From Sordariomycetes sp. S80-01Y (lineage: Eukaryota; Ascomycota; Sordariomycetes): a stretch of 64,000 nucleotides of DNA. The first letter of the stretch is position 1. Each line of letters starts with the position of its first letter. Where the stretch lies: the NCBI GenBank assembly GCA_037042185.1, contig JAXQJY010000028.1, forward strand, positions 806,001-870,000, given 5' to 3'. The translations under genes were made by a program, and so were the position numbers. Positions 1 to 10,736 of the stretch are shown here, piece by piece. The notes beneath the pieces are model-generated. The model did not search any database. It saw nothing but the letters and a program-made list of their open reading frames with translations, and was not told the DNA's origin.

Positions 1-1103
1 CAGACGGTAAGCTCTTCCGGCTGGACGAGGTTGGGCGGGAGTAGTTGCTTGCAGGCTGAGCTTCCACTTGCTTTGGCGGGTTCGATGGTGTCAGCATTTG
101 CTGATCTGCTACGTGCCTGCGGATAGGTGTCGGCTCTTCGGATCCTGCAGCGCGAGTCTGCTGCCGCGAGTGGTACGATTGGCGAACCAGGGTGGTGGGT
201 GTGCCAACCTGCCATGTCTCCAGAGGCTTCGTGTGGCCTTTCATGTAAGTGTATTGTGTTCCAACATCCCTGACCGTGGGGTGCACGCGCGGTTGGACAA
301 ACTTGGAATCGTACTCGTTGAAGACCTCCTTTTGGATGATTGCGTTGTCCTTGGCTTGCTGCTCGTATCGCGACGCTGTCAACCACATCTGGATGCTGAG
401 AACGACTTGGATCAAGCACGAGCCGAATAGCGTCACACTTGGGCGAGGGTCCAGGGGCGCTAGAGGAAAATTCATCATATAGATCAAGACATGCAACGGG
501 CTGAATAGGCAGAACAGTCGCACGTTGATGGGCAGCGGGTTCCAGATGGAGAGCTCCCACACCTCTTCCTCCTTGTTGGGATGTGCGCGAGTCTCGGCGG
601 ATTCAGGCGCGACAAGTCCGGCAAGATACCGCAGCGGGGAGCCTTGAACAAGTTCGCTTTCTTTCTTAACACGTCGTGCGGAGGGTGTCGAGAGTTTGGT
701 TTCGACGCTTGCACTAAAAAGGCGGTACTTGCGTGATCGCGTTGCGGCGTAGAAAGCGTTGGCAATCGAGATACCGATAGGTATCCAGACAAAGGGAAAC
801 AGCTGTGAAGTACAAATCAGCTCAGGCCAAGGACAGACGCGAGCTTGTTGGACTTACGATCCAGTCTAGCCATCCAGACCCAGTATCATCACTAAAGATG
901 TCGTCGTCGGAGCTGCCGGTGCCGTAATTGGCGCGTGCAATCAAGAAAACGATGTTCAGAAACAGCCCAGCCTGCGTGCCAACCGACTCAGAAGCGAGGT
1001 CGCGTGTCTCCAGCTCCTCCCAAATCCAAAGCATCATGTCCATGGGGTTGAGCATAGACTTGACCCGCTCCATGAACGGCGTGCGCCGGACTCGGGGAGG
1101 CAT
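1..1103 (-). CDS. Nuclear rim protein Nur1/Mug154-like (DUF2418), 3' end beyond window
   Basis: Two exons are visible: 1103-858 and 802 down to the window edge, joined by an intron with a GTAAGT donor. The ATG at 1103 is chosen because it opens the conserved start MPPRVRRTPF; the reading frame upstream of it shows no family similarity. About 349 residues are visible. They show a hydrophobic segment at about 43-58, another at about 82-102, and a membrane pair at about 176-194 and 203-224. A conserved block follows with EYDSKFV (about 245) and VRDVGTQ (about 259). This arrangement matches the fungal Mug154/Nur1 family of inner nuclear membrane proteins, which in yeast act with Lem2-type proteins in rDNA tethering (family knowledge). 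The region beyond residue 270 is Ser/Pro/Gln-rich, as expected for the tail. It is divergent to the V-ATPase F gene, sharing a 420-bp spacer. The true C-terminus is not seen. Confidence 0.75.
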
Positions 1104-1523
1104 CTTTGCGGCCGCCGCGGGGGACTGAATGTCGAATCGCAGATTAGAAAAAGGAACTTGGGCTGAGTTGGAGAAGGAAGTGGGAGTCGAAGGAGCGTGG
1201 GCGAGCTGAGCTGTTGATGCCGCTCTGTTAGAAGAGAAGGGAATGTTTACTTTGGTGTAGGAAATTTCCCCAGCAGCTGGAGCTTTGTTCATGTTCCCAC
1301 CAGGCAGCTGCAGGGGGGCGTCTCCACCAGCACGCGGGGCATTCATGGCCACTGAGCGACTCCAGCGCACCGCTAAGGTAAGTAAGTACCTTGGGTAAGG
1401 TAGGGAGTGCGCCTGCCCAGCGCTGGCGCAACCGTGCGTGGATCCAAAGCTGGTCGGACGACCTCATCCCTCCAAACCTCCGACTCGCACTCTAAGCCGC
1501 CACCCACCTCCAGCCACCTGACG
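1104..1523. promoter_or_regulatory. Divergent promoter between Nur1-like gene and vma7
   Basis: This 420-bp spacer separates two divergently transcribed start codons. No credible gene is seen in it. Pyrimidine-rich stretches precede the vma7 ATG. No specific operator could be recognised. Confidence 0.5.
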
Positions 1524-2075
1524 ATGGCTTCCAACGCCGATTACAAGGACCGACAATTTCTTGCCGTCATTGGCGATGAGGTAAGTTGTCCTAACCTCAC
1601 TTAAACGTTGCGCGTGGCGCTGGGCACGAACGACGTACGCTGACGTAGCCCAGGATTCGGTAACAGGACTGCTTCTGGCGGGCATCGGCGTAAGAGACGC
1701 AAAACCCTTACTTAATGCAGTATTCGCTAATGTGAGGAATAGCATGTGACGGCTGGTGCAGACGCAGAGAAGAACTTCCTGATTGTTGATGGCAAAACCG
1801 AGACGGCAGCTATCGAGACCGCATTCGACCGCTTCACCGAGGAGAGGAAGGACATCGGCATTGTGCTCATCAATCAGCACGTCAGTAGCGCACCGGACCG
1901 TTTGATAGTATACCATGGGACTAACTTGCCTCAGGTCGCCGACAAAATACGACACCGCATCGACACCTACACCGCTGCTTTCCCTGCGCTCCTCGAAATT
2001 CCTAGTAAAGACCACCCCTACGATCCCGAGAAGGACAGTGTTCTACGCAGGGTGCGACGGCTCTTTGGAGAATGA
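1524..2075 (+). CDS. vma7: V-type H+-ATPase subunit F (Vma7)
   Basis: Four exons: 1524-1580, 1654-1689, 1743-1880 and 1935-2075, giving 123 residues, the usual length for the family. The spliced product begins [19 protein letters not shown], continues [15 protein letters not shown], and ends with [18 protein letters not shown] and RRLFGE, all hallmark blocks of subunit F. The protein belongs to the V1 sector, sitting in the central stalk of the vacuolar proton pump on the cytosolic face (family knowledge). The ATG at 1524 is the only in-frame start fitting the conserved N-terminus. The third intron (1881-1934) is 54 nt and contains no in-frame stop, so unspliced message would still be open. 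The gene is convergent with npc2, with 313 bp between stop codons. Confidence 0.95.
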
Positions 2076-2388
2076 GGCAAAAGGAAGCGTGTTTCTGTTG
2101 ATTCGTGATCCTTAAGTCTCGGTCGCCATGGGTTCTCAGAAGTTTTGTTGTGTGCTTGGAGGTGATGGGATAAAACCCCGACGTCTATTGCATGACTTGC
2201 ATACCTAGCATAAGAGCAAACAAAGTAGCTTTCGCTACATGATTTCATCGACCTTCGTCTCCGAGAACATGGCAGAAATGAGCGCAAGAACCATCGCTTA
2301 TATCAAGAATGCAGGACTATCCCAAACGTATAACGAGACTTCCAATACTCCCGCGCACTCCAAACTGTGTTGAACCATTGTCCGCCCG
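2076..2388. other. Convergent 3' spacer, vma7/npc2
   Basis: This 313-bp region lies between two stop codons facing each other. It should hold both 3' UTRs. I see no gene or repeat in it. Confidence 0.4.
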
Positions 2389-3040
2389 CTACAACTCGTT
2401 GTTGAAGAAAGAACCGCGGTTGAATGACACGGTAGCGGTAAGGCAGGTGATTTGTACGTCGTCGGCAGTGTAAACATCGGCCAAGACAGTGTACTTGCCC
2501 TGCGACGTCGTTAATACGTACATCAAAAACAGTATCTCAGAGTTTTGAACTTACAGGAGGAATCTCAGCGGGAAGGTCGACCTTCTTTGAGACTTCCATG
2601 TCACCAGCCTCAAGGGGGCACTTCAAGTCGACGTTGCCAACCTCCTCGCACAGGTCGGCTTTGGTGCTGATCAACCGGATAAGACCATATTTGACAGTCA
2701 ACAGAACGTAGGCACCCTCCTCAATTTTCTCCTTGACTGTGCCCTTGGCATTGATGACCAACTCCTTGCCACTGCTTCCACGTTAGCGATGCCTGCTTCC
2801 AAATGCGTGATTCGTCGGGGGTCGAACGTACGCCTTAGGTGGGTTGGGCGATAGGTCGACGCTCTCGATCTGGACCAGGTCATGGTCATGTTCTCCAGGG
2901 CAGAGCTCAAGGGGAGACTCTCCCGGAACCTTGTTGTCTTCATTGCCGAGAGTATCGGGGGCCTTGCCGTTCCAAACGCTCATGGCAGACACCGGGGCCA
3001 GGGCGGCGGTGAGGCCGAAGACGACAGCGGAAAACTTCAT
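2389..3040 (-). CDS. npc2: NPC2-type phosphatidylglycerol/phosphatidylinositol transfer protein (ML domain)
   Basis: Three exons on the minus strand: 3040-2832, 2771-2555 and 2499-2389, encoding 178 residues. The first about 20 residues (MKFSAVVFGLTAALAPVSA) are a signal peptide. The mature part is an ML (MD-2-related lipid recognition) domain, with landmarks PLELCPGEHDHDLVQIE, LSPNPPKAGKEL, VKYGLIRLISTKADLCEE, DLKCPLEAGDM and EIPPGKYTVLADVYT. Cysteines lie at the places expected for the disulfides of the fold. The family binds sterols or acidic phospholipids in the vacuole or secretory pathway (known). The intron after NPPKA is phase 2 and restores the conserved Gly-Lys. The ATG is the first one and gives a perfect signal peptide. 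The C-terminus ends NRGSFFNNEL. Confidence 0.93.
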
Positions 3041-5391
3041 GTTGTCTTCGCTATTGGCCGCTTTCTTTGAGAGTTGTTATTCGATGGAATCTCGACGTCT
3101 TGCGATGGGGGTTAGCGAGCGGTGTCGTCGACGGTAGCGAGGTGTGATGCTGGAGAGGTTACGTCGACTCGAACTGGCTTGGAAGTGGGATGGGCCGTGA
3201 GTCGTGAGTGGCCAAATCGGCTGGGTGCGTCATGAGACCTCGACTCCGCCCTGATTGGACCCGGGGATATCAGTCCGGGTGAAGTGCAACTGGTATCGCT
3301 GTGGCTATGGAAAAGCCCAGTCATACTGCGGGATCTTCACGCCTTTCTTGGTGCACGCCCTTTGCTTAGGACCTCAGCAGACCGGTTGCACTCCGTGCTT
3401 CTCCATCTGCAACAGAAGGCTGGAGACATTTGGTTCGTTCTTTCCAAACCTCAGCCGCGCTCGCTTGCTGCCTGTGGGGCTGATGTCTGCCTGGCGCTCT
3501 AGCACGAACGATTGGCTGCCACAACAATAACATGAGCTGCACGAGATTGTTGGTTGCGCACGGGCCATTTGCAGGGTAGTATATAACATACATCTCCCTC
3601 CCACCTCTCCTACTCTCTTTCCTTTCTTCTTCATACTTACCTTGTTTCGAAGTCCCCAGATCATGAATTGGGGGCTTCAGTCTGGATGGCCTGCATTGCA
3701 CAGCGCGGCGTCGATCCATGCTCTATTGTCCTTCGGGGCCATAGGAGGCGGAATTTTTGATCTTTCATTGTGTACCAGGCTTGATGCCTAGTCACGAAGA
3801 AGGATTCCAGCCATTTGGCTTGTCGGCACATAGCTCGGTCACGCCAGCTCTGATCATACCTCATAGTTTCACCAGAAGGCGCAAAGCGTCTGATTTGTAT
3901 CTGGTTTGGTCGCAAGTGTGTGTTAGGCTAAGTATCGTGAACCCCCTCCATCTTAGCTCCCCTCGTTAAAGGGTCCGATTGAGGCGTGCAATGATTTCAA
4001 TGGCGCACGAAGATGTGTTTGTGTTCTTCCACCCGTACTAATTTGCATGGCACGAGGTTGCATTGTGAGTCGGCCTCCCGTGTTATCTGGTTCTCCACTG
4101 GACAACATAACACTAAGGTAGTTTGTACATCGCAGGGACGGGACGGCAGCCCTGCACAGACCTGAGATAAGGGTATCCGGCGAGAAGGGTGCTTTGTGCT
4201 GAGCACCACGAATCACTTTTGCAATACGGTCGATGCAGACTTAAGATCATGGTCGGTCGGTCACGCAAGAGTGTTCAAGGGACCACGTCCTCGTGAATCA
4301 AGAAGTAGTGCGGAGTTGTTCAGACAGCGACCACTGGCTGGTGGCCGAGGTCCCCCGGGTGCTACTCAGCTGGGAGCAACTCACTATGATTACCAGTGGG
4401 TGACTGGGGCAGTTCCCTTCCAGGGTAAGTACCTGAGCTGTTACCATGGTTCCCACCCATCTTTCTGGCGCTTGCCTCACAGCGTCCCAAATCACTCAGG
4501 TCATCAATCACGACCTCACGTTTCGACCCGCAAACGCATTCTCTCTTACCAGTGCTGGCTTTCGTCCCTTTATGTTTCGACCTCCATTGCCGGGCCCACG
4601 GCGATGACTCCAAGTTCTTGAACGATCTGGTCGTGGACAGTCTGCGACATGCGTGCGATCGAGCGGTCAGATCCAACATGGTCACCTCAAACAACACACG
4701 GCACCCAACTACAACACCGTCTCTATTAGCATCACTCTGCACGATCCGCGATCATGTTTCTCGAGACCTCCCATCCTCTGCTCACCCAAACTTCCCCTCT
4801 TCTTCCCCTCACCACTGTTTTGCGGCAATCTGAACCAACCTGAGCGGGCTTCCGTCATCATCTCGATAAAACCGCCAGCGACTTGCCGACTCCGATGATG
4901 CAGCCGGCACTCCTACCTGGCACCTGCAGCCTGGCCCGGTCGGACGCTGTTGATGCCTGAGGCAGAAGCTTTGGATGGTGCGGCCTTCTGACGCGCTAGG
5001 ATTTTTACGGCCACCGCCCATCCGCCTTTGGGCTTAGTGCCAATGTCTTTTCTCAGCGAAAGCAGGAGCGGCGGGGCGGACTCGTGAGATGAGTCTGCGC
5101 GCGTTGCTACTCGAGCTGTGATTCGCTGATCGCGTGCACCCGGTCGGTACGTACTCTTTTCTCTGCTGTCTCTGTCTGCGGCATCGAGAGTGAGCTGCTG
5201 GTCCGCTGCACTTTTTGGCGGACGCTGGCGTGGGCGCATTGCGTTTCGCTGCGAGCGGCACCTCAGCAGCGCTGGGAGCCTCCACCCTGCCTCCCAGCGC
5301 CAGTGCCAGTGCCAGTGCCCGGGTCGCCATCGCCCAGCGCGAGTCCGCTGCACCTCAGCTTTTGCAGGTCTCGCTGTTACTCTTTCCCCAT

Positions 5392-5480
5392 CTGCCCTCT
5401 CCTCCTTCCCATCTTCACCCTCTCTTCGTGCCCTTCCACGATTCTCAGTCTCTCCCTGTCAACACCTATTCTTACCTCGA
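5392..5480 (+). promoter_or_regulatory. CT-rich leader/core promoter tract of PHD-SET gene
   Basis: The plus strand is strongly biased to C and T over about 90 bp. Such tracts commonly flank transcription starts of fungal housekeeping genes. The start site itself cannot be placed from the sequence. Confidence 0.4.
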
Positions 5481-5908
5481 CGACGGTAAGACCTACATTT
5501 GTCCTTTCTCCTGCGACCCGACCGCTTTTACTCTGCATACGACTCGAGATTCCCTTTGTCAACCTCGTCGCGCACCCGCCCCTCCGAATCTACCTGCGTC
5601 TTCGCCCGTTGCAACGAATTTTGCGATCGGGTCACTCCTACAACAGTGCGCCAACCACACATCGATTGCGCGTTTATACCAGAGTTCCCAGTTTCTGACC
5701 TCTTCAAGACCACCGCAGACGTTTTTTTCGGCGCCCACGTTCGACCGCTCGCCCCCCACCCTTGGACACCTCACCACGTCCTGCGGTCGCTCACTCGAGC
5801 CCAAGGCTCGGCGCCTCGCTTGGGTCGACGTATGACGCCTTCTGAGGTTGCGATTGCCAAGTACGCCCCCTTACGGTCACATTGGCGCGCGTTCATATAG
5901 GCGCCGTC

Positions 5909-5932
5909 ATGCCCTCACCGCCGCGTCGATAA
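5909..5932 (+). other. Upstream ORF MPSPPRR in PHD-SET leader
   Basis: ATG at 5909 opens a seven-codon frame (MPSPPRR) ending TAA at 5932, 53 nt before the main ATG at 5986. A second ATG at 5832 opens a 22-codon frame ending at 5900. Both would lie in the leader if transcription starts near the CT-rich tract at about 5.4 kb. Translation is inferred, not shown. Confidence 0.35.
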
Positions 5933-5985
5933 ATACTTGCATCGACTCCTTCGCCGACCAACGCGTGGCGAACAACTCTTAGAGT

Positions 5986-8688
5986 ATGACAGACAGACCG
6001 GAGCCGCTGTCGTCGCAATTACCGATTCCCAGTCAGACCGTCCCTCTCCTCCCTCCCGGCCCAGCAGCCAAGTTAGAGGAGCCACAGAAGGTCGAGACGG
6101 TCGAAGAAGAGCCTTACACCATCAAGTGTATCTGCAACTTCACCGACGATGACGGGAATACGATATATTGCGACACATGCGACACCTGGCAACATATTGA
6201 GTGCTTCTACCCCAATAACAGGGATGAGGCTATTCGGGAAGACTTCTCCCACTCTTGCGCTGATTGCAAGCCACGACCCCTCAACAGGCAAAAGGCGATT
6301 CAGCGCACATCACAACTCAAACACGTTCCCTCTGGGGAGAACGGCGACAAAAAGACGAAGCGACCGCCGTCCAAAGGCCACAAGAAGAAGTCAAAACCAT
6401 CGGAATCTCTTGTGAATGGCGTTGACCTAGGGAGACCCAATGGCCAGGCCGATGCCAATCCGTCAAAGAAGCCGAAGGGATCGCATAGGCATTCTCAATC
6501 GGTCGGCTCGCAACATATCAAACGAAGTCCGTCGGTCTCACAATCACGGACGCACCTCGCACACCCACCGAGTCCGGCAAACAGCCCCCCAGACCTCCCC
6601 AACGACTTCACAATACACCACTACTCAGAGGGCTTCTATGCTCTCTACAATGACCGCGACGTCGCGAACACAGAAAACAATCAATTCGCTAGTCTAGCGA
6701 TTCCCACCGCGCTTTCACGATGGCTTCGAGAACCCGACAAGATGAAGGAGGAAGTTGGGCGCACTCATTCCGACGTTTTCCAAGAGCCACCCTCCAACAA
6801 CACTGCAACCGCCAATGCGACTACCGATAAGCCTAAGCTCGAGGTGCATGACGCAACGCGTGCTCTCGATGAGGGAACGGTGCTTCGTTGGCGATTTCTC
6901 AAGTCTACAACACCGATCGAGAAGGACCAACAATTGATCGAATTGAACGGAGAGATCGGATTTCAAGCAGACTATTGTGCCGAGCCCGACAATCTTTGGG
7001 GCGACCTCTCCTCTCCACTGCCTTTTGTCTTCTTTCACCCAGTGCTCCCGCTGTACATTGATACGAGGAAAGAAGGCTCTCTCGCTCGTTACGTGCGACG
7101 AAGCTGCAAACCCAACGCGCAACTGGATACGTATCTTTCGGATGGCTCCGAGTATCACTTCTGGTTAATGAGCGACCGGCACATCGCTGCCAACGAACAA
7201 ATTACCCTACCTTGGGACTTCCGGCTGGACAAGAGCTCTCGCGCCCGATGGCTGTATCTTCTAGGGCTCAACGACGACGACACACCGACCCACGACGAGC
7301 CCGAGATGAGCGATGAGGAGTACAACGCCATTTCGAACTGGATCGATCGGATACTCTCAGAGTACGGAGGCTGCGCATGCGACTTGGAGAACAATTGTGC
7401 TTTTGCTCGCTTCCATCGCCACTATCTGCATGGCAAAGGTCACGCCAAATTGAACGGTGGCAAGAAGAAACAACGCAAGTCAAGAACGCACACTATCTCG
7501 CCCACGAGCACAGGCCATGTCAGTCGAGCCGCTAGTGAAGGCAACCTGGACGATGGGCAGGACTTTGAGTCAAAGTCGCAATCGGGGTCAAGTCGCAGCA
7601 AGCCGTCGAGTAGGGACCCGACTCCCACTGCTCGACAAGGATCTTTTGATCAGCTAGGCATATTGACTGAACCGACCGACCGCGAGAAGCGTAAAGTCCA
7701 AATGGTTGAGGAGTCGTTCCGTCGGATGGAGCAACAGCAGCCACCACGGAAGAAGAAGCGGGTTTCGGACGGAGTCACCAACTCCAAGTCAAAACCACGA
7801 ACCAGTTCTGCTCCTCATGGACAATATGTTGATGCCGCCACTGGCGGCAGCAAGACAGGGTCACCAGCCTCAGCTCACTCTCCAACTTTCAGCCACGCGT
7901 TGAAGGCACAGTCGGGGCGTAGATCCGCTGTGGAACGGTCCAGGCAGTCGTCGCTTCACCCCCGGCCTGTCTACGTCAATGCTTCTGTGCAGACAGATTG
8001 TGTAGATGGGGAATGGTTCAGCTCTCCACTGACGCCTAGAAAGCCTCAACGACGAGTTATTTCGTTGGCTCAACGACTGATGAGCAGTCGTCAACGGGTG
8101 CGGTCAGAAGACAAACAGAGGCGTCAGCCATTAACGCCGAGGACTTCGACTGGCTCCGCGATGGACGTTGACTCGCCAACGGCTTACAAGGCTGCTCCCA
8201 GCAACGATGACAGAGCTACAAGATCGCCGAGCACCTCCCAGGCCGGCGACGTGACGATGGCAGATGTACCTACCGAGACAACGATCAGCGTTGATGATTG
8301 TCCTACGACCGGAAAGAAGCCGGCACCCGATCTGAAGGTGCAACTCCCACCTGTGCCTGCTTTCGACACTACGGCGGTAGCAGCATCACCAACACCCGCC
8401 TCTGCCACAAGTACGACGGCGCAGTCCCCTTCATTTGCCCCGAGTCTTCCTACACCTCTTAATGGACCACCATCGATGAATGGACCTTCGCCAGCGAAGA
8501 AGAAATTAAGTCTTAGTGACTACACCCGTCGCTCGAAGGCTGCTGGCAAGGTTGCTGGTGGAACCGCCATTATGAAGCCGACTCTCCTCAGCCCGGAGGA
8601 GACCAAGGTCGACATCGTGATGGAGGACACCGTTGCAGAGAAGACAGCCGATACGCCCAATAACGTGCCGGTCAACGGGCACTCATGA
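5986..8688 (+). CDS. set3: PHD finger and SET domain protein, Set3/MLL5-like
   Basis: A single exon encodes 900 residues. An N-terminal PHD finger has the C4HC3 ligand set C48, C50, C62, C65, H70, C73, C91 and C94. A basic Lys/Ser-rich linker follows, then a SET domain at about 290-415, with the pseudosubstrate-type motif RRSCKPN at 371-377 and ITLPWDF at its end. A Cys cluster (C463, C465, C471) follows. The second half is a long disordered Ser/Pro/Thr region. This order matches yeast Set3 and animal MLL5/SETD5, scaffold subunits of a histone deacetylase complex; the yeast PHD reads methylated H3K4 (family knowledge). The SET motif lacks the usual NHSC histidine, as in other Set3-like proteins, so methyltransferase activity is doubtful. 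The leader is long, with short upstream ORFs. Confidence 0.85.
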   Translation: MTDRPEPLSSQLPIPSQTVPLLPPGPAAKLEEPQKVETVEEEPYTIKCICNFTDDDGNTIYCDTCDTWQHIECFYPNNRDEAIREDFSHSCADCKPRPLNRQKAIQRTSQLKHVPSGENGDKKTKRPPSKGHKKKSKPSESLVNGVDLGRPNGQADANPSKKPKGSHRHSQSVGSQHIKRSPSVSQSRTHLAHPPSPANSPPDLPNDFTIHHYSEGFYALYNDRDVANTENNQFASLAIPTALSRWLREPDKMKEEVGRTHSDVFQEPPSNNTATANATTDKPKLEVHDATRALDEGTVLRWRFLKSTTPIEKDQQLIELNGEIGFQADYCAEPDNLWGDLSSPLPFVFFHPVLPLYIDTRKEGSLARYVRRSCKPNAQLDTYLSDGSEYHFWLMSDRHIAANEQITLPWDFRLDKSSRARWLYLLGLNDDDTPTHDEPEMSDEEYNAISNWIDRILSEYGGCACDLENNCAFARFHRHYLHGKGHAKLNGGKKKQRKSRTHTISPTSTGHVSRAASEGNLDDGQDFESKSQSGSSRSKPSSRDPTPTARQGSFDQLGILTEPTDREKRKVQMVEESFRRMEQQQPPRKKKRVSDGVTNSKSKPRTSSAPHGQYVDAATGGSKTGSPASAHSPTFSHALKAQSGRRSAVERSRQSSLHPRPVYVNASVQTDCVDGEWFSSPLTPRKPQRRVISLAQRLMSSRQRVRSEDKQRRQPLTPRTSTGSAMDVDSPTAYKAAPSNDDRATRSPSTSQAGDVTMADVPTETTISVDDCPTTGKKPAPDLKVQLPPVPAFDTTAVAASPTPASATSTTAQSPSFAPSLPTPLNGPPSMNGPSPAKKKLSLSDYTRRSKAAGKVAGGTAIMKPTLLSPEETKVDIVMEDTVAEKTADTPNNVPVNGHS

Positions 8689-9276
8689 CAGTCGTCGCTT
8701 GGATGACCATTCTGCTATTACATAATTTATTTATTACTGTTCGAAATGTTGGTGTGTGTTGTGTTTGCAGGTCTATCGGAGTTGAAGGGAGAATAGGGAT
8801 GAAAACGACTGGCATGTCGAATGAAGCTTCTCATCAGGGTACCTGGCGTTTTCACGATTAGGGCAGCAAGAGGGATCGCGGACTATCGGCGCAGGGGTCA
8901 ACTACTATTGTTTCAGGGAAATGGAAAGACTACGGAATCTAGTCAGGCCCCTTCGGTTGCAAGCCTTTTCATGCCCATGACGGGCAGAACCCCTTTGTAT
9001 TTATTTATGTAGACCCGGCAGTGACTGCCTGAGTCTGGGTTGGGGACACTGTTGCAATGGATAAAGGGCTGGTCATTTTTGGCTCAGCTCTAACACACTG
9101 GCCGTCATTTCATACCCCCTCTTGCTCTTCGATGTACCAGATGTAGTCATGGGTATCTATTGTGACGCTCGTAGGAGGCATCTGCTACGGTACAGGTGGT
9201 AGTTACATACTGCTTCAATTATACACAGGGCCATGGTGCAGTAGGCCTGGTTGGATAGACGTCATGACCGGTCCAG
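8689..9276. other. Convergent 3' spacer, PHD-SET gene/alg7
   Basis: This 588-bp spacer lies between two convergent stop codons. AT-rich motifs such as ATAATTTATTTATTA just after 8720 would suit a polyadenylation region for the PHD-SET gene. No gene is seen. Confidence 0.4.
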
Positions 9277-10736
9277 CTAGTACTGACTGGCGGTGCCCCA
9301 ATTATCCTCCTTAAAGACCAAGAGGGCAAGCTTGTGCCTGGCGAAAAGACCGAACAGGCCAACGAGCAGCTGTAGCAAGGTAATCTCCCAGGCGAGTCGA
9401 TTCTCCCTCAACGGTCCACGCCAGACCAGCCACAAGTTCAGGATGGTGAAGTTTGAGGTCTCTACGAAGAGACCCTTGTCGTCCGTAGTAACACTCAGAA
9501 GCCGGAGATTGGCAAGCAGGTGCAGTGCCTTGCCGACCAGGGGATGCGGCTGTCGGTCATCCGACCATGGTGTGACCGACGGTTCGAGCAAGCCTGTGCG
9601 GGCGTTGAAGCGGGGCAGGCGATGGCGCGGACAGGGCACGAGACCGAAGACCTGGGGGCAGGAGTAGAGAAAGTTGAAGATCTGGGGTACCAGAAGCAGG
9701 CCCAAGGTCTTGGAGAAGTGGCCCAGGATTCCGACCACAGCAAAGACCATGCCCGAGAAGTAGCAGTAGGTGTCGCCCACAAAGACCCTGGCGGGATACC
9801 AGTTGTGCACCAGCAAGGCTGAGCTGACCCCAATCCACGGCAGCAGCAGATAGAGGGAGAACAGATGGCTGTCCGTGGCGGGGTGCGGATACGGCGTCAA
9901 GAGATACAAGACATCGTTGAAGGCCAGCAGCGCCGCTACGACTACACACTGGGATACCTCGATTCCATTGATTCCAGCCAGCATGTTGATGCTCTGAGGG
10001 CAGAACATGGCCACACACGCCATGTAGAGGTAGTATAGGGGCCCCAAGTCGAAGAGCTCACCGAGGTAGGGCTGGAGCTGGACGGGGATGACGATGGACG
10101 TCACGTCGAAGTCGACAAAGTAAACAACGAGGAGCGGTATGGAAGCCAAGCCAGGAATCCACCATTTGTGGCGCCAGCGGATGTCGAAGAGGTCGTCTGC
10201 TATGCCGAGGAGGGCGATGGTTTGCAAGGAGATGATGGCGCCGAGGTAGGATGCGAGCTGGACAACTGTGAGCACCGTAGAAGCGAGCGAAGGGCTGAGG
10301 GCGGAATTACCTTGTTGTGAGGGAAGCGGTGAAGGAAACGGCCCTGGTTGACGTACTCGACGTGGTAAACGACGTCGCGGTTTCCTCCACCACTGGTCGC
10401 TGCGACGATGTCCTTGTAGAAGGGGAAGGGGATGAAGACGATGACGGCCAGGAGGTAGACGGCGGCGCAGACGGCACCCATGCATTCCGGAAGAAGCGGG
10501 CGTGAGGGCTTGCTCATGTCCCTCCCACTGAAGCCCGCGGCAACGAACCTGGGGCCCAGCCAGCGGATCATGGCATAGGCGAGGGCGAAGGCGGCGAAGG
10601 ACAGGGCCAGGGACGCGATGAGGGGCTCGCCATCGTCATGGAGGGTGTTGAAGATGACGCCCAGCGAGGCACCTGCGACGAGTATGAGGGTCCGCGACTC
10701 GGTCGACGAGAGCGAGGTTTGCGTGCTCGCGGTCAT
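9277..10736 (-). CDS. alg7: UDP-GlcNAc:dolichyl-phosphate GlcNAc-1-phosphotransferase (Alg7)
   Basis: Two exons on the minus strand, 10736-10311 and 10257-9277, encode 468 residues. The enzyme makes GlcNAc-PP-dolichol, the first step of N-glycan precursor assembly in the ER membrane, and is the tunicamycin target (known). Diagnostic blocks include GRDMSKPSRPLLPE, FPHNK joined by splicing to LASYLGAI, LLGIADDLFDIRWRHKWW (Mg/nucleotide-binding Asp pair), MLAGINGIEVSQ and FVGDTYCYFSGM. About ten hydrophobic segments are visible, as usual for the family. The acceptor is taken as the CAG ending at 10258 rather than the nearer CACAG, because only this keeps the conserved HNK-LASYL junction in frame. 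The gene is divergent to the RBR ligase gene. Confidence 0.95.

Larger units (their letters stand above)
3041..5985. promoter_or_regulatory. Long divergent intergenic region upstream of npc2 and the PHD-SET gene
   Basis: This 2.9-kb region has no ORF with recognisable similarity or coding character. The right third (about 5390-5480) is pyrimidine-rich and resembles the leader of the downstream PHD-SET gene. It contains short upstream ORFs (5832-5900 and 5909-5932). A short GCCAGT repeat lies near 5300-5318. The rest shows nothing I can name. Confidence 0.45.

Noticed and set aside
5215-5835. 206-codon frame in the leader of the PHD-SET gene
   Set aside because: Low-complexity Ser/Ala/Pro, begins without an ATG, no recognisable domain; more likely leader sequence.
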